Positions 1 to 5,007 of a stretch of 5,007 nucleotides of DNA are shown here, in pieces. The notes below the pieces were generated by a model. The model ran no database searches. It was given only the letters and a program-made list of their open reading frames with translations, and had not been told where the DNA came from. The stretch is from Sphingopyxis sp. (GTDB taxonomy: Bacteria; Pseudomonadota; Alphaproteobacteria; Sphingomonadales; Sphingomonadaceae). The stretch spans positions 1 through 5,007 of the forward strand of contig JACEST010000157.1 of NCBI GenBank assembly GCA_013911715.1, read 5' to 3'. Within the stretch, counting starts at the first letter, position 1. Every line of letters begins with the position of its first letter. Made by a program: the position numbers and the translations under genes.

Positions 1-133
1 TCGGCATTCAGGTGCACGGCGGCCTGGATGCCATTGGTGCCTTCGTAAATTGGCGCGATGCGCGCGTCGCGATAATGCTGTGCGGCGCCGGTTTCTTCGA
101 CAAAACCCATGCCGCCGTGCACCTGAATGCCGA
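1..133. repeat. Perfect 23-base inverted repeat, arms 1-23 and 111-133
   Basis: Bases 1-23 are the exact reverse complement of bases 111-133, with 87 bases between them. The right arm is real coding sequence for the conserved GIQVHGG block (residues 407-413) of the dehydrogenase. The left arm therefore carries that coding sequence in the opposite direction, starting immediately after the codons for NGIQ (439-442). This fits a fold-back junction better than a natural repeat, because both arms lie inside one gene and the left arm spoils a conserved stretch. Confidence 0.9.
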
Positions 134-1349
134 TGCTGGCGACTTCGCAGCCGATGTCGGTGGCGTGCGCTTTGGCCAGCGGGGTCAGGATTTCGGCGCG
201 CAAGGCGGCGGCCTCGTCGCCGAGTTTGCCGAAATCAACTTGCGAGGTGGCGTAATAGACCAGCGCCCGTGCGGCCTCGGTCTGCGCGCGCATCGTCCAC
301 AGCATGCGGCGCACATCGGGGTGCTGGTCGATCGCGACAGCGGCCTTGTCTGGCGAACCGGCGAGCGCCGATTGGATACGGTCGGCGGCGAAGCGGCGCG
401 CCTGCTGGGTGGCGCGTTCGGCGATCTGGACGCCCTGGCACCCGACCATCAGCCGGGCGTTGTTCATCATCGTGAACATCGCGCGCATCCCGCCCATTTC
501 GGTGCCGACAAGCTCGCCCAGACAGTCGCCATCGTCGCCATAGGCCATGACGCAGGTGGGCGAGGCGTGGATGCCAAGTTTATGTTCGATCGAGACGCAG
601 CGAACACCATTGTCGATCGTTGGATGGCCATCGGCGTCGAGACGGTATTTGGGGACAAGGAACAAAGATATGCCGCGCGTCCCCTCGGGCGCGCCGGGGG
701 TGCGGGCGAGCACCAGGTGGACGATATTGTCGGTGAGGTCATGCTCGCCAAAGGTGATGAAGATTTTCTGGCCTTTGATCCGGTAGAGGCCCGACCCGTC
801 GTTCACGGGTTCGGCGGTGCTGCGCAGCGCGCCGACGTCGCTGCCCGCTTGCGGTTCGGTGAGGTTCATCGTGCCGTTCCACGCGCCGCTGACCAGCTTG
901 GGGAGCCAGCGCGCGCGTTGCTCGTCTTTGCCATGGCCCATCAGCGCGTGGATCGCGCCGGGGGTAAGGATGGAGATCAGGCCAAAGCCCATGTCGGCGG
1001 TCCCCAGCGTCTCGGTCACCAGCGCGGCGAGGGTGAAGGGCAGGCCCATGCCGCCATATTCGGGCGCGCCGTCGATGCTGCCCCAACCCGCGTCGACATA
1101 GGCCTGATAGGCCTGTTTGAACCCCGGCGGCATGATGACTTTGCCATTGTCCCAGCGCGGCGGATTGGTGTCGCCGACGCGGTTGAGCGGGGCATAGACA
1201 TCGGCAGCAAACTCGCCAACACCAGTGGCAATCGCCGCGACCAGATCAGGCGTCGCTGCGGCAAAGCGGTCATGCGCTGCAAGCGCGTCGATGCGCGCAA
1301 TGTGGGTGAGGACGAACAATTGTTCGGCGGTCGGCGGGGTATAGGTCAT
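1..1349 (-). CDS. Acyl-CoA dehydrogenase, DmdC-like large subfamily (C-terminus missing at left edge)
   Basis: This is an FAD-dependent acyl-CoA dehydrogenase, which introduces the alpha-beta double bond in an acyl-CoA and passes electrons to electron-transfer flavoprotein. Reading from ATG at 1349 gives 449 codons with no stop before the edge. The start MTYTPPTAEQLFVL fits the family, and GGAG (1359-1356) lies 6 nt upstream. Visible blocks: EFAADVYAPLNRVGD (46-60), PEYGGMGLP (97-104), the flavin-site block MNLTEPQAGSD (161-171), IFITFGEHD (197-204), SIEHKLGIHASPTC (253-266), MFTMMNNARL (291-300), HPDVRRML (343-350), QVHGGMGF (409-416) and IYEGTNGIQ (434-442). E436 is the expected catalytic base. 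Family members run to about 590 residues, so roughly 140, including the subfamily C-terminal domain, are missing. The subfamily includes 3-methylmercaptopropionyl-CoA dehydrogenase (DmdC), but many members are generic beta-oxidation enzymes, so the substrate is open. Residues 443-449 (AAVHLNA) do not match the usual xDLxxRK continuation and are encoded by an inverted repeat, so they are suspect. It is divergent from sua5. Confidence 0.93.
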   Translation of the reverse strand, partial: MTYTPPTAEQLFVLTHIARIDALAAHDRFAAATPDLVAAIATGVGEFAADVYAPLNRVGDTNPPRWDNGKVIMPPGFKQAYQAYVDAGWGSIDGAPEYGGMGLPFTLAALVTETLGTADMGFGLISILTPGAIHALMGHGKDEQRARWLPKLVSGAWNGTMNLTEPQAGSDVGALRSTAEPVNDGSGLYRIKGQKIFITFGEHDLTDNIVHLVLARTPGAPEGTRGISLFLVPKYRLDADGHPTIDNGVRCVSIEHKLGIHASPTCVMAYGDDGDCLGELVGTEMGGMRAMFTMMNNARLMVGCQGVQIAERATQQARRFAADRIQSALAGSPDKAAVAIDQHPDVRRMLWTMRAQTEAARALVYYATSQVDFGKLGDEAAALRAEILTPLAKAHATDIGCEVASIGIQVHGGMGFVEETGAAQHYRDARIAPIYEGTNGIQAAVHLNA

Positions 1350-1402
1350 GCGCGGCTCCGGCGGGGCTGGCGGAAAGGGAGTGCGTGCGCCTATAGCGCG
1401 GC
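1350..1402. promoter_or_regulatory. Short divergent promoter region with palindromic CTATAG
   Basis: Only 53 bases separate two divergent start codons, so both promoters must lie here or inside the genes. CTATAG at 1391-1396 is its own reverse complement and could be a -10 element for either strand. For sua5 it sits exactly at -12 to -7 if transcription starts at the A of ATG 1403, which would give a leaderless mRNA and fits the lack of a Shine-Dalgarno sequence there. For the dehydrogenase it would place the start near 1384, leaving a 5' leader of about 35 bases that carries GGAG. No good -35 hexamer is visible, so this is inference. Confidence 0.35.
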
Positions 1403-2368
1403 ATGACCGATGCTTCAAACCGCCATGACTGGCCTGCGGTGCGCCCCTACGGCGACGCTGCGACTGCGGCGGGGGCGGTGCTGATCCGCGCGGGCCAGCC
1501 GGTCGCGGTGCCAACCGAGACAGTCTATGGACTCGCGGCTGACGCGGGTAATTCGGACGCGGTCGCTCGGATTTTTGCGGCGAAAGGGCGGCCAGCGTTC
1601 AACCCGCTGATCGTCCATGTCGCCAATCTGGCGATGGCCGAGACGCTGGGGGTTTTTGGTGTGGCAGAGCGTGCGTTGGCAGCAACGCTGTGGCCCGGGC
1701 CGCTGACTTTGGTGGTGCCGCGCCGCGCCGATTGTCCGGTGGCCAGCCTGGCGACTGCGGGTCTCGATACGATCGCTTTAAGGGTGCCGGCGCACCGCGC
1801 GATGCAGGCACTGATTGCGGCGAGCGGGCGACCCTTGGCGGCACCCTCGGCCAATCCCAGCGGAGGGATCAGTCCGACGCGCGCCGGCCATGTCGCCGCC
1901 AGCCTGGCGGGGCGGGTGGCGCTGGTGATCGACGATGGCCCGTGCGCGGCGGGGCTGGAATCGACGATTGCGCGCGTGGTGGACGGGCGTGTGGTCGTGC
2001 TGCGCCCCGGGCCCGTGACGGCGGCGCGGCTGGCCGAGGTGAGTGGGCTCGAAGTGGTGGCAGCGGGTGAAGGCCCGATTGTCGCTCCGGGGCAACTGGC
2101 CAGCCATTATGCCCCGTCGAAGCCGCTGCGGCTGAATGCCGCGCAATTCGCCGATGACGAATGGGGTATTGGTTTCGGCGCGCTGGATGGTGACGACAAT
2201 CTGAGCCGGTCAGGCGCTGTCGTTGAGGCAGCAGCGCGGCTCTTCGATGCGCTGCATTGCGGTGAAGCCAGCGCGAAGCCAAGGATTGCGGTGGCGACAG
2301 TGCCGGACAGCGGGCTGGGCGCAGCGATCAATGACCGTCTGCTGCGCGCTGCGGCACCGCGCGGGTGA
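1403..2368 (+). CDS. sua5: L-threonylcarbamoyladenylate synthase, Sua5/TsaC2 type
   Basis: This cytoplasmic enzyme condenses threonine, bicarbonate and ATP into threonylcarbamoyl-AMP. TsaD with TsaB and TsaE then transfers the group to A37 of tRNAs that read ANN codons (t6A). The 321 residues match the two-domain Sua5 form rather than the single-domain TsaC/YrdC form. YrdC domain, about 18-205: PTETVYGLAADA (37-48), the KxR nucleotide-site motif KGRP (K61, R63), NPL (67-69), WPGPLT (97-102), APSAN (S149, N151), ESTIARV (186-192) and RPGPV (201-205). The linker PGQLASHYAP (229-238) is the conserved HYAP strand that closes over the active site. The C-terminal Sua5 domain, about 245-318, ends in INDRLLRAAAPR, typical of the family. 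The ATG start has no Shine-Dalgarno sequence. GTG at codon 13 is an alternative, but ATG is preferred because the -10-like CTATAG is spaced for it. It converges on the membrane-protein gene at 2462. Confidence 0.96.
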   Translation: MTDASNRHDWPAVRPYGDAATAAGAVLIRAGQPVAVPTETVYGLAADAGNSDAVARIFAAKGRPAFNPLIVHVANLAMAETLGVFGVAERALAATLWPGPLTLVVPRRADCPVASLATAGLDTIALRVPAHRAMQALIAASGRPLAAPSANPSGGISPTRAGHVAASLAGRVALVIDDGPCAAGLESTIARVVDGRVVVLRPGPVTAARLAEVSGLEVVAAGEGPIVAPGQLASHYAPSKPLRLNAAQFADDEWGIGFGALDGDDNLSRSGAVVEAAARLFDALHCGEASAKPRIAVATVPDSGLGAAINDRLLRAAAPRG

Positions 2369-2376
2369 AAGGCCGC

Positions 2377-2454
2377 TGTGCTCCGGCGCAGGCCGGAGCT
2401 TTGGCGAGATACATCAGTCCTATCTGCCAAGGCTCCGGCCTACGCCGGAGCGCA
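2377..2454. repeat. REP-like inverted doublet, long hairpin between convergent genes
   Basis: Two REP-like palindromes face each other. The left one pairs GCTCCGGC (2380-2387) with GCCGGAGC (2392-2399) around a 4-base loop. The right one pairs GCTCCGGC (2432-2439) with GCCGGAGC (2444-2451). The two units also pair with each other: 2377-2405 pairs with 2426-2454 over 29 positions with one C-A mismatch (2389/2442) and two G-T wobbles. After a bulged G2406, AGATA (2407-2411) pairs with TATCT (2421-2425), leaving a 9-base loop. It nearly fills the gap between the ends of sua5 and the 2462-2836 gene. It may work as a bidirectional terminator or 3'-end stabiliser, although neither side has a clear T-run. 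It resembles dispersed palindromic repeats of sphingomonads, but copy number cannot be seen here. Confidence 0.85.
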
Positions 2455-2461
2455 CCAACTG

Positions 2462-2836
2462 CTAAAGGAAAAATGCCGCCGCGCCCGTCCACATGGCGGG
2501 GACGATGGCGGTGAGCAGCCACAGTCGCCGCAGATCACCGCGAAAACGGTCCAGCAGCGCGGGCGACGGCAGCGCCTGTTGTCCCAGTGTCTGCCAACGC
2601 CGCTCGACGATGCGGGCATAGGGCAGTGCGGCAGCGAGCAGCACGAGCATGGCGATGACGCTGATACCGCGCGGTGCGCCCGCTTCAATCGCGGCACCGA
2701 CCAGCCAGATTTGCATCACGGCAAAAATAATCACGGCGACGGCGGCATGGCGTGACATCTGATTGCCCAGATGCCGCGCGCGCGGCAGCATATTGGCGCT
2801 ACGCGCCCACTCACGCGAAGAAAAACTCGTTGCCAT
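2462..2836 (-). CDS. Small integral membrane protein, family not recognised
   Basis: This is a 124-residue protein that I cannot assign to a named family. The N-terminus is basic (R8, R12, R19, R21, H22, R29, H30). Three hydrophobic stretches follow: about 31-50, 57-74 and 104-124, with the last reaching the C-terminus (AAAFFL). The 75-103 loop is rich in arginine (RIVERR, DRFRGDLRR), so the positive-inside rule suggests N-terminus in, C-terminus out, in the inner membrane. The ATG at 2836 is supported by AGAGG (2847-2843) 6 nt upstream. An internal Met27 just before the first membrane segment is an alternative start without that support. A candidate promoter lies at 2905-2880. The gene is alone on its strand: it converges on sua5 and diverges from the DUF885 gene, so context gives no function. 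The clean ribosome binding site, stop codon and ordered topology make it likely real. Confidence 0.8.
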   Translation of the reverse strand: MATSFSSREWARSANMLPRARHLGNQMSRHAAVAVIIFAVMQIWLVGAAIEAGAPRGISVIAMLVLLAAALPYARIVERRWQTLGQQALPSPALLDRFRGDLRRLWLLTAIVPAMWTGAAAFFL

Positions 2837-2879
2837 AAGCAGCCTCTATCGGGCCAGTGCGATCCCCATGAAGCGTGAA

Positions 2880-2905
2880 GTTTCATCGCCTCGCCCTTGA
2901 GTCAA
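2880..2905 (-). promoter_or_regulatory. Candidate promoter of the 124-residue membrane protein gene
   Basis: On the minus strand, TTGACTC (2905-2899) is followed after 11 bases by GATGAAAC (2887-2880). This resembles the Caulobacter-type housekeeping promoter pattern TTGACGS, N10-14, GCTANAWC: the -35 part is nearly perfect and the -10 part matches 6 of 8. The predicted start near 2873 would leave a leader of about 35 bases that includes the AGAGG ribosome binding site. The match is by eye only. Confidence 0.4.
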
Positions 2906-2907
2906 GG
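2895..2907. promoter_or_regulatory. Perfect dyad CCTTGA-G-TCAAGG over the -35, GANTC near its axis
   Basis: The 6-base arms CCTTGA (2895-2900) and TCAAGG (2902-2907) are exact inverted copies around one central base. The dyad overlaps the candidate -35 of the minus-strand gene and includes a GAGTC site (2899-2903), the target of CcrM-type methyltransferases. It could be an operator, or it could be chance; no second copy was seen nearby. Confidence 0.3.
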
Positions 2908-3025
2908 ATGGTGCCGCGCAAATGGTTAAGAAAAGTGACAATATCGGGCGAATTGATGCATTTTTCCGGTTGGAAGCGCGAAAATCTTAGCGGAAATGCC
3001 ATTTTTGGGCGGTGCGGCGGCCGGA

Positions 3026-3059
3026 CAGGGCGCAGGTCGTGCCAGGGCGCAGGTCGTGC
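3026..3059 (+). repeat. Perfect 17-base tandem duplication
   Basis: CAGGGCGCAGGTCGTGC occurs twice with no gap, at 3026-3042 and 3043-3059, without mismatch. It lies 94 bases upstream of the DUF885 start codon, in a stretch that is non-coding by the preferred start. The unit is not a multiple of three, which also argues against translation here. The exact identity suggests a recent slippage duplication. Confidence 0.9.
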
Positions 3060-3140
3060 GGTGATTCGCGCTGTTCGGGGGTCGTGACGAAGCCGGTTGT
3101 GCCTGCCGACAAGCTTGTCCATGATGATGCAAGGGCAATC

Positions 3141-3146
3141 AGGGAG
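3141..3146 (+). promoter_or_regulatory. Shine-Dalgarno AGGGAG that sets the DUF885 start
   Basis: AGGGAG ends 6 bases before ATG 3153, which is ideal spacing. It abuts ATG 3147, so that codon cannot use it. It is the strongest ribosome binding site upstream of the signal peptide and rules out the longer in-frame starts at 3012 and 3147. Confidence 0.75.
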
Positions 3147-3152
3147 ATGATA

Positions 3153-4949
3153 ATGCGCCGTTCGTTGAAACTGGGAACTGCCGTCTTGTGCGCGCTGATG
3201 GTATCGGGCCTGGGCGCGTCACCCGCGTTGGGGCAGGCGGCCAGCGCGCCCGTGATTGCCGATCCCCGCCTTGCCGCACTGGTCGATCAATATTGGGACT
3301 TTGTGCTCAAGGAAGCGCCGGTGTTCGCCTCGTCGCTGGGCAATGATAGCTATGCGGGGCAGGTCGGCGATTATTCGCTCGCTGGGGCCGACCGGCAGGC
3401 GGCGACCGCAGCGGCACTGCTGGCGCGGCTCAACATGATCAGCTTGGCCGGACTGTCGGCGAGCGACCGCGTCAACCACGGCATCTTGCACCGCACGCTC
3501 GCCGAACAGGTCGAGGGCAACGGCTTTGGCCAGCGCGCGATGAATTTCACCAACCGGTCGGGCTGGCACCAGGAGTTCGCCGGGATGGGCGACAATCTGC
3601 CCTTCAAGACCAAGGCGGATTTCGAAAGCTATAACGCGCGGCTGGCGCAATTCCCGCGGGTCAACGCGCAAGCTGCCGCGGTTGCCAATCAGGCGATCAA
3701 GGGCGGCTATACGCTGCCGTGCGATTCGCTCGGCGGTTATGAGGCGAGCATTACCGGGCTGATCGCCGCCGACCCGCGCTCGACGCGCTTTTTCCAGCCC
3801 TATGCGGGAAAGCGCCCTGACGGCGTCAGCGAGGCGGACTTCAAGGCGCTTGGTGATGCAGCGGCGGCCACCATCCGCGACGCCATATACCCCGAGCTGA
3901 AAAAGCAGGCCGACTGGTATGTCGCCAGCTATAAGCCCAAATGCGCCAAGGCCCCCGGCATATCGGCGCAGCCCGGCGGCGCGGCCTATTATGATTATCG
4001 CATCCGCCAGATGACCACGACCACCATGGGCGCGGAGGAAATCCACCAGCTTGGCCTGAGCGAAGTTGCGCGCATCCGCGCCGAGATGGTGGCCGTGGCA
4101 GCAAAGGCAGGGTATCCGACGCGCGAGGCGTTTATCCAGCATTTGCGCACCGACCCGCAATATTATGCGAAAACGCCCGAGGAGTTGATGGAAAAGGTCG
4201 CGCGGCTGACCAAGATCATCGACGGCAAAATGCCCGCGTTGTTCCACCGGCTGCCGCGCCTGCCCTATGGCATCAAGGAGATTCCGGCTGAGATCGCCGA
4301 GGGGACGACGACCGCTTATTATAATCCGGGGTCGCCTGACATAGGCATTGCGGGCTTTTATTTCGTCAATACCTCGAAACTGGACCAGCGGCCCTTGTGG
4401 GAGGTGCCTGCGCTGAGCGTGCACGAGGCGGTGCCGGGGCATCATATGCAAATTGCGATCCAGCAGGAACTGACACTGCACCCGTTTCGCAAATTTGGCA
4501 GCTTCTTTACCGCCTTTGTCGAAGGCTGGGGGCTCTATTCGGAGCGGCTGGGGATCGAGATGGGGCTGTATGACACCCCGGCCAAGGATATGGGCCGCCT
4601 GTCCTATGAAATGTGGCGCGCGTGCCGGCTCGTGGTCGACACCGGCATCCACGCCAAGGGGTGGAGCAAGGCGCAGGCCATCGCTTTCATGACCGACAAC
4701 ACCGCGCTGTCGGCGGGCAATATCGAGGCCGAGGTCAACCGCTATATCGCCTGGCCGGCGCAGGCGCTGGCGTATAAGATCGGCGAACTCAAGATCCGTG
4801 AACTGCGCGCGCTGGGCGAGAAGGAGCTGGGCGCGAAATTTGATTTGGCGGCGTTCCACGATGTCGTGCTGGGCCAGGGCGCGGTGCCGCTCGATGTGCT
4901 GGAGGTGCAGGTCAAGGATTGGATTGCGGGGGAACGGGGCAAGGTGTGA
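3153..4949 (+). CDS. Secreted DUF885 family protein, putative zinc metallopeptidase
   Basis: From ATG 3153 this is 598 residues, a usual length for DUF885. A Sec signal peptide is clear: basic n-region MRRSLK, hydrophobic core about 7-21, likely cut after GQA (27-29) before ASAPVIADPR. There is no lipobox, so the product is probably periplasmic. Family signatures include HEAVPGHHMQ (424-433), where H424, E425 and H430/H431 resemble a metal-binding gluzincin-like motif. Further on are AFVEGWGLYSERLG (454-467, with E457 a candidate further ligand), IHAKGW (499-504) and EVNRYIAWPAQALAYKIG (527-544). Another conserved-looking stretch is AYYNPGSPDI (388-397). Cysteines at 190, 264 and 491 remain after cleavage, so a disulfide is possible. 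The family's substrate is mostly undefined; peptidase activity is inferred from the motif. The gene stands alone, divergent from the 124-residue membrane protein and followed by a hairpin. Confidence 0.92.
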   Translation: MRRSLKLGTAVLCALMVSGLGASPALGQAASAPVIADPRLAALVDQYWDFVLKEAPVFASSLGNDSYAGQVGDYSLAGADRQAATAAALLARLNMISLAGLSASDRVNHGILHRTLAEQVEGNGFGQRAMNFTNRSGWHQEFAGMGDNLPFKTKADFESYNARLAQFPRVNAQAAAVANQAIKGGYTLPCDSLGGYEASITGLIAADPRSTRFFQPYAGKRPDGVSEADFKALGDAAAATIRDAIYPELKKQADWYVASYKPKCAKAPGISAQPGGAAYYDYRIRQMTTTTMGAEEIHQLGLSEVARIRAEMVAVAAKAGYPTREAFIQHLRTDPQYYAKTPEELMEKVARLTKIIDGKMPALFHRLPRLPYGIKEIPAEIAEGTTTAYYNPGSPDIGIAGFYFVNTSKLDQRPLWEVPALSVHEAVPGHHMQIAIQQELTLHPFRKFGSFFTAFVEGWGLYSERLGIEMGLYDTPAKDMGRLSYEMWRACRLVVDTGIHAKGWSKAQAIAFMTDNTALSAGNIEAEVNRYIAWPAQALAYKIGELKIRELRALGEKELGAKFDLAAFHDVVLGQGAVPLDVLEVQVKDWIAGERGKV

Positions 4950-4955
4950 TGGCAT

Positions 4956-4992
4956 AAGCCCCTCCCCTTCAGGGGAGGGGTTGGGGTGGGGA
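4956..4992. repeat. G-rich intergenic repeat with G-quadruplex potential
   Basis: The right half of the hairpin runs into a second G-rich segment, giving GGGGAGGGGTTGGGGTGGGG at 4972-4991: four G4 tracts with loops of 1, 2 and 1 bases. This hairpin-plus-tail form resembles an intergenic repeat I associate with sphingomonad and related alphaproteobacterial genomes. The repeat identity is from memory; the G-tract pattern is directly visible. Confidence 0.7.
4959..4980 (+). terminator. Hairpin after DUF885 gene, possible terminator
   Basis: CCCCTCCCC (4959-4967) and GGGGAGGGG (4972-4980) form a perfect 9-bp stem with loop TTCA, beginning 10 bases after the stop codon. Only two T residues follow, so it is a weak intrinsic terminator by the classical rule. 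Its position just after the gene still makes 3'-end formation or protection plausible. Confidence 0.5.
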
Positions 4993-5007
4993 CTGTCGGC
5001 ATAGCGC

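Larger units (their letters stand above)
2837..3152. other. 316-base divergent intergenic region
   Basis: This region separates two divergent start codons and holds no credible gene. From left to right it contains the leader and candidate promoter of the minus-strand gene (2837-2905), a dyad at 2895-2907, and a relatively AT-rich block (about 2917-3008) that is the likeliest site for the DUF885 promoter. It then has a GC-rich tandem duplication (3026-3059), the 12-base palindrome GACAAGCTTGTC (3108-3119), and the DUF885 ribosome binding site. GANTC methylation-type sites lie at 2899-2903 and 3063-3067. A weak plus-strand promoter guess is TTGGAAG (2970-2976) followed after 13 bases by GCGGAAAT (2990-2997), too poor a match to call. 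Confidence 0.6.

Noticed and set aside
12..1406. 464-codon open frame on the plus strand
   Set aside because: It lies antisense to the acyl-CoA dehydrogenase, whose conserved blocks are unmistakable. The long open frame is a by-product of high GC at third codon positions, and its translation resembles no family.
2377..2454. Insertion sequence or CRISPR array
   Set aside because: There is no transposase, no target-site duplication and no regularly spaced set of repeats; only two units, in inverted orientation.
2107..2755. Open frames spanning the REP doublet and the membrane-protein gene
   Set aside because: They run across the inverted repeat and antisense to a better-supported gene, and their translations show only repeat-derived and low-complexity sequence.
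2875..3138. Short open frames on both strands in the divergent intergenic region
   Set aside because: They have no ribosome binding sites, arginine-rich random-like translations, and overlap candidate promoter elements.
3121..3150. Nine-codon upstream frame beginning ATGATGATG and ending TGA just before the DUF885 start
   Set aside because: It overlaps the DUF885 ribosome binding site, which could suggest translational coupling, but it has no ribosome binding site of its own and no regulatory codon pattern. It is likely chance.
3012..3152. N-terminal extension of the DUF885 gene to an upstream ATG
   Set aside because: The extension would bury the signal peptide, is read through the 17-base duplication, and has no ribosome binding site. 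AGGGAG is correctly spaced only for ATG 3153.
3219..4955. 578-codon open frame on the minus strand
   Set aside because: It is antisense to the DUF885 gene, again from GC bias. The predicted protein is low-complexity, rich in Arg, His and Ala, with no recognisable domain.
1..5007. tRNA, rRNA, riboswitch, toxin-antitoxin or defence system
   Set aside because: I saw no tRNA or rRNA consensus blocks, no paired small overlapping genes and no defence-type domains. The intergenic spaces are short and explained by repeats and promoters.

Overview
The window is GC-rich chromosomal DNA, very probably from an alphaproteobacterium of the Sphingomonadales (Sphingomonas, Sphingopyxis or Novosphingobium type). 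This is inferred from three things: strong G/C bias at third codon positions, which opens long meaningless antisense frames over the real genes; the protein types; and two dispersed-type intergenic repeats that resemble those I associate with sphingomonad genomes. No phylogenetic comparison was possible.

Layout: (1) 1-1349, minus strand, the N-terminal three quarters of a DmdC-type acyl-CoA dehydrogenase that runs off the left edge. (2) 1350-1402, a 53-base divergent gap with a palindromic CTATAG that could be a -10 element for either strand. (3) 1403-2368, plus strand, a two-domain Sua5-type L-threonylcarbamoyladenylate synthase, which makes the activated intermediate for the tRNA modification t6A. 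(4) 2369-2461, a convergent gap almost filled by a long imperfect inverted repeat made of two REP-like hairpins. (5) 2462-2836, minus strand, a 124-residue protein with three predicted membrane segments and no recognised family. (6) 2837-3152, a 316-base divergent gap with a candidate minus-strand promoter, a dyad centred on a GANTC site, and a perfect 17-base tandem duplication. (7) 3153-4949, plus strand, a secreted DUF885 protein with a putative metallopeptidase HEAVPGHH motif. (8) 4950-5007, a hairpin plus G-rich repeat that could also form a four-tier G-quadruplex.

The genes alternate in strand (minus, plus, minus, plus), so each is probably its own transcription unit. Nothing in the sequence links them into one pathway: they represent acyl-CoA oxidation, tRNA modification, an unknown membrane function and periplasmic hydrolysis. 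I see no convincing new multi-gene system. The observations most worth checking are non-coding. The first 23 bases are an exact inverted copy of bases 111-133 and fall where the dehydrogenase departs from its family consensus, which looks like a fold-back assembly or library artefact. The others are the REP-doublet cruciform and the G4-capable repeat at the right edge. A fold-back at one end and a dispersed repeat at the other suggest that both edges may be contig break points.
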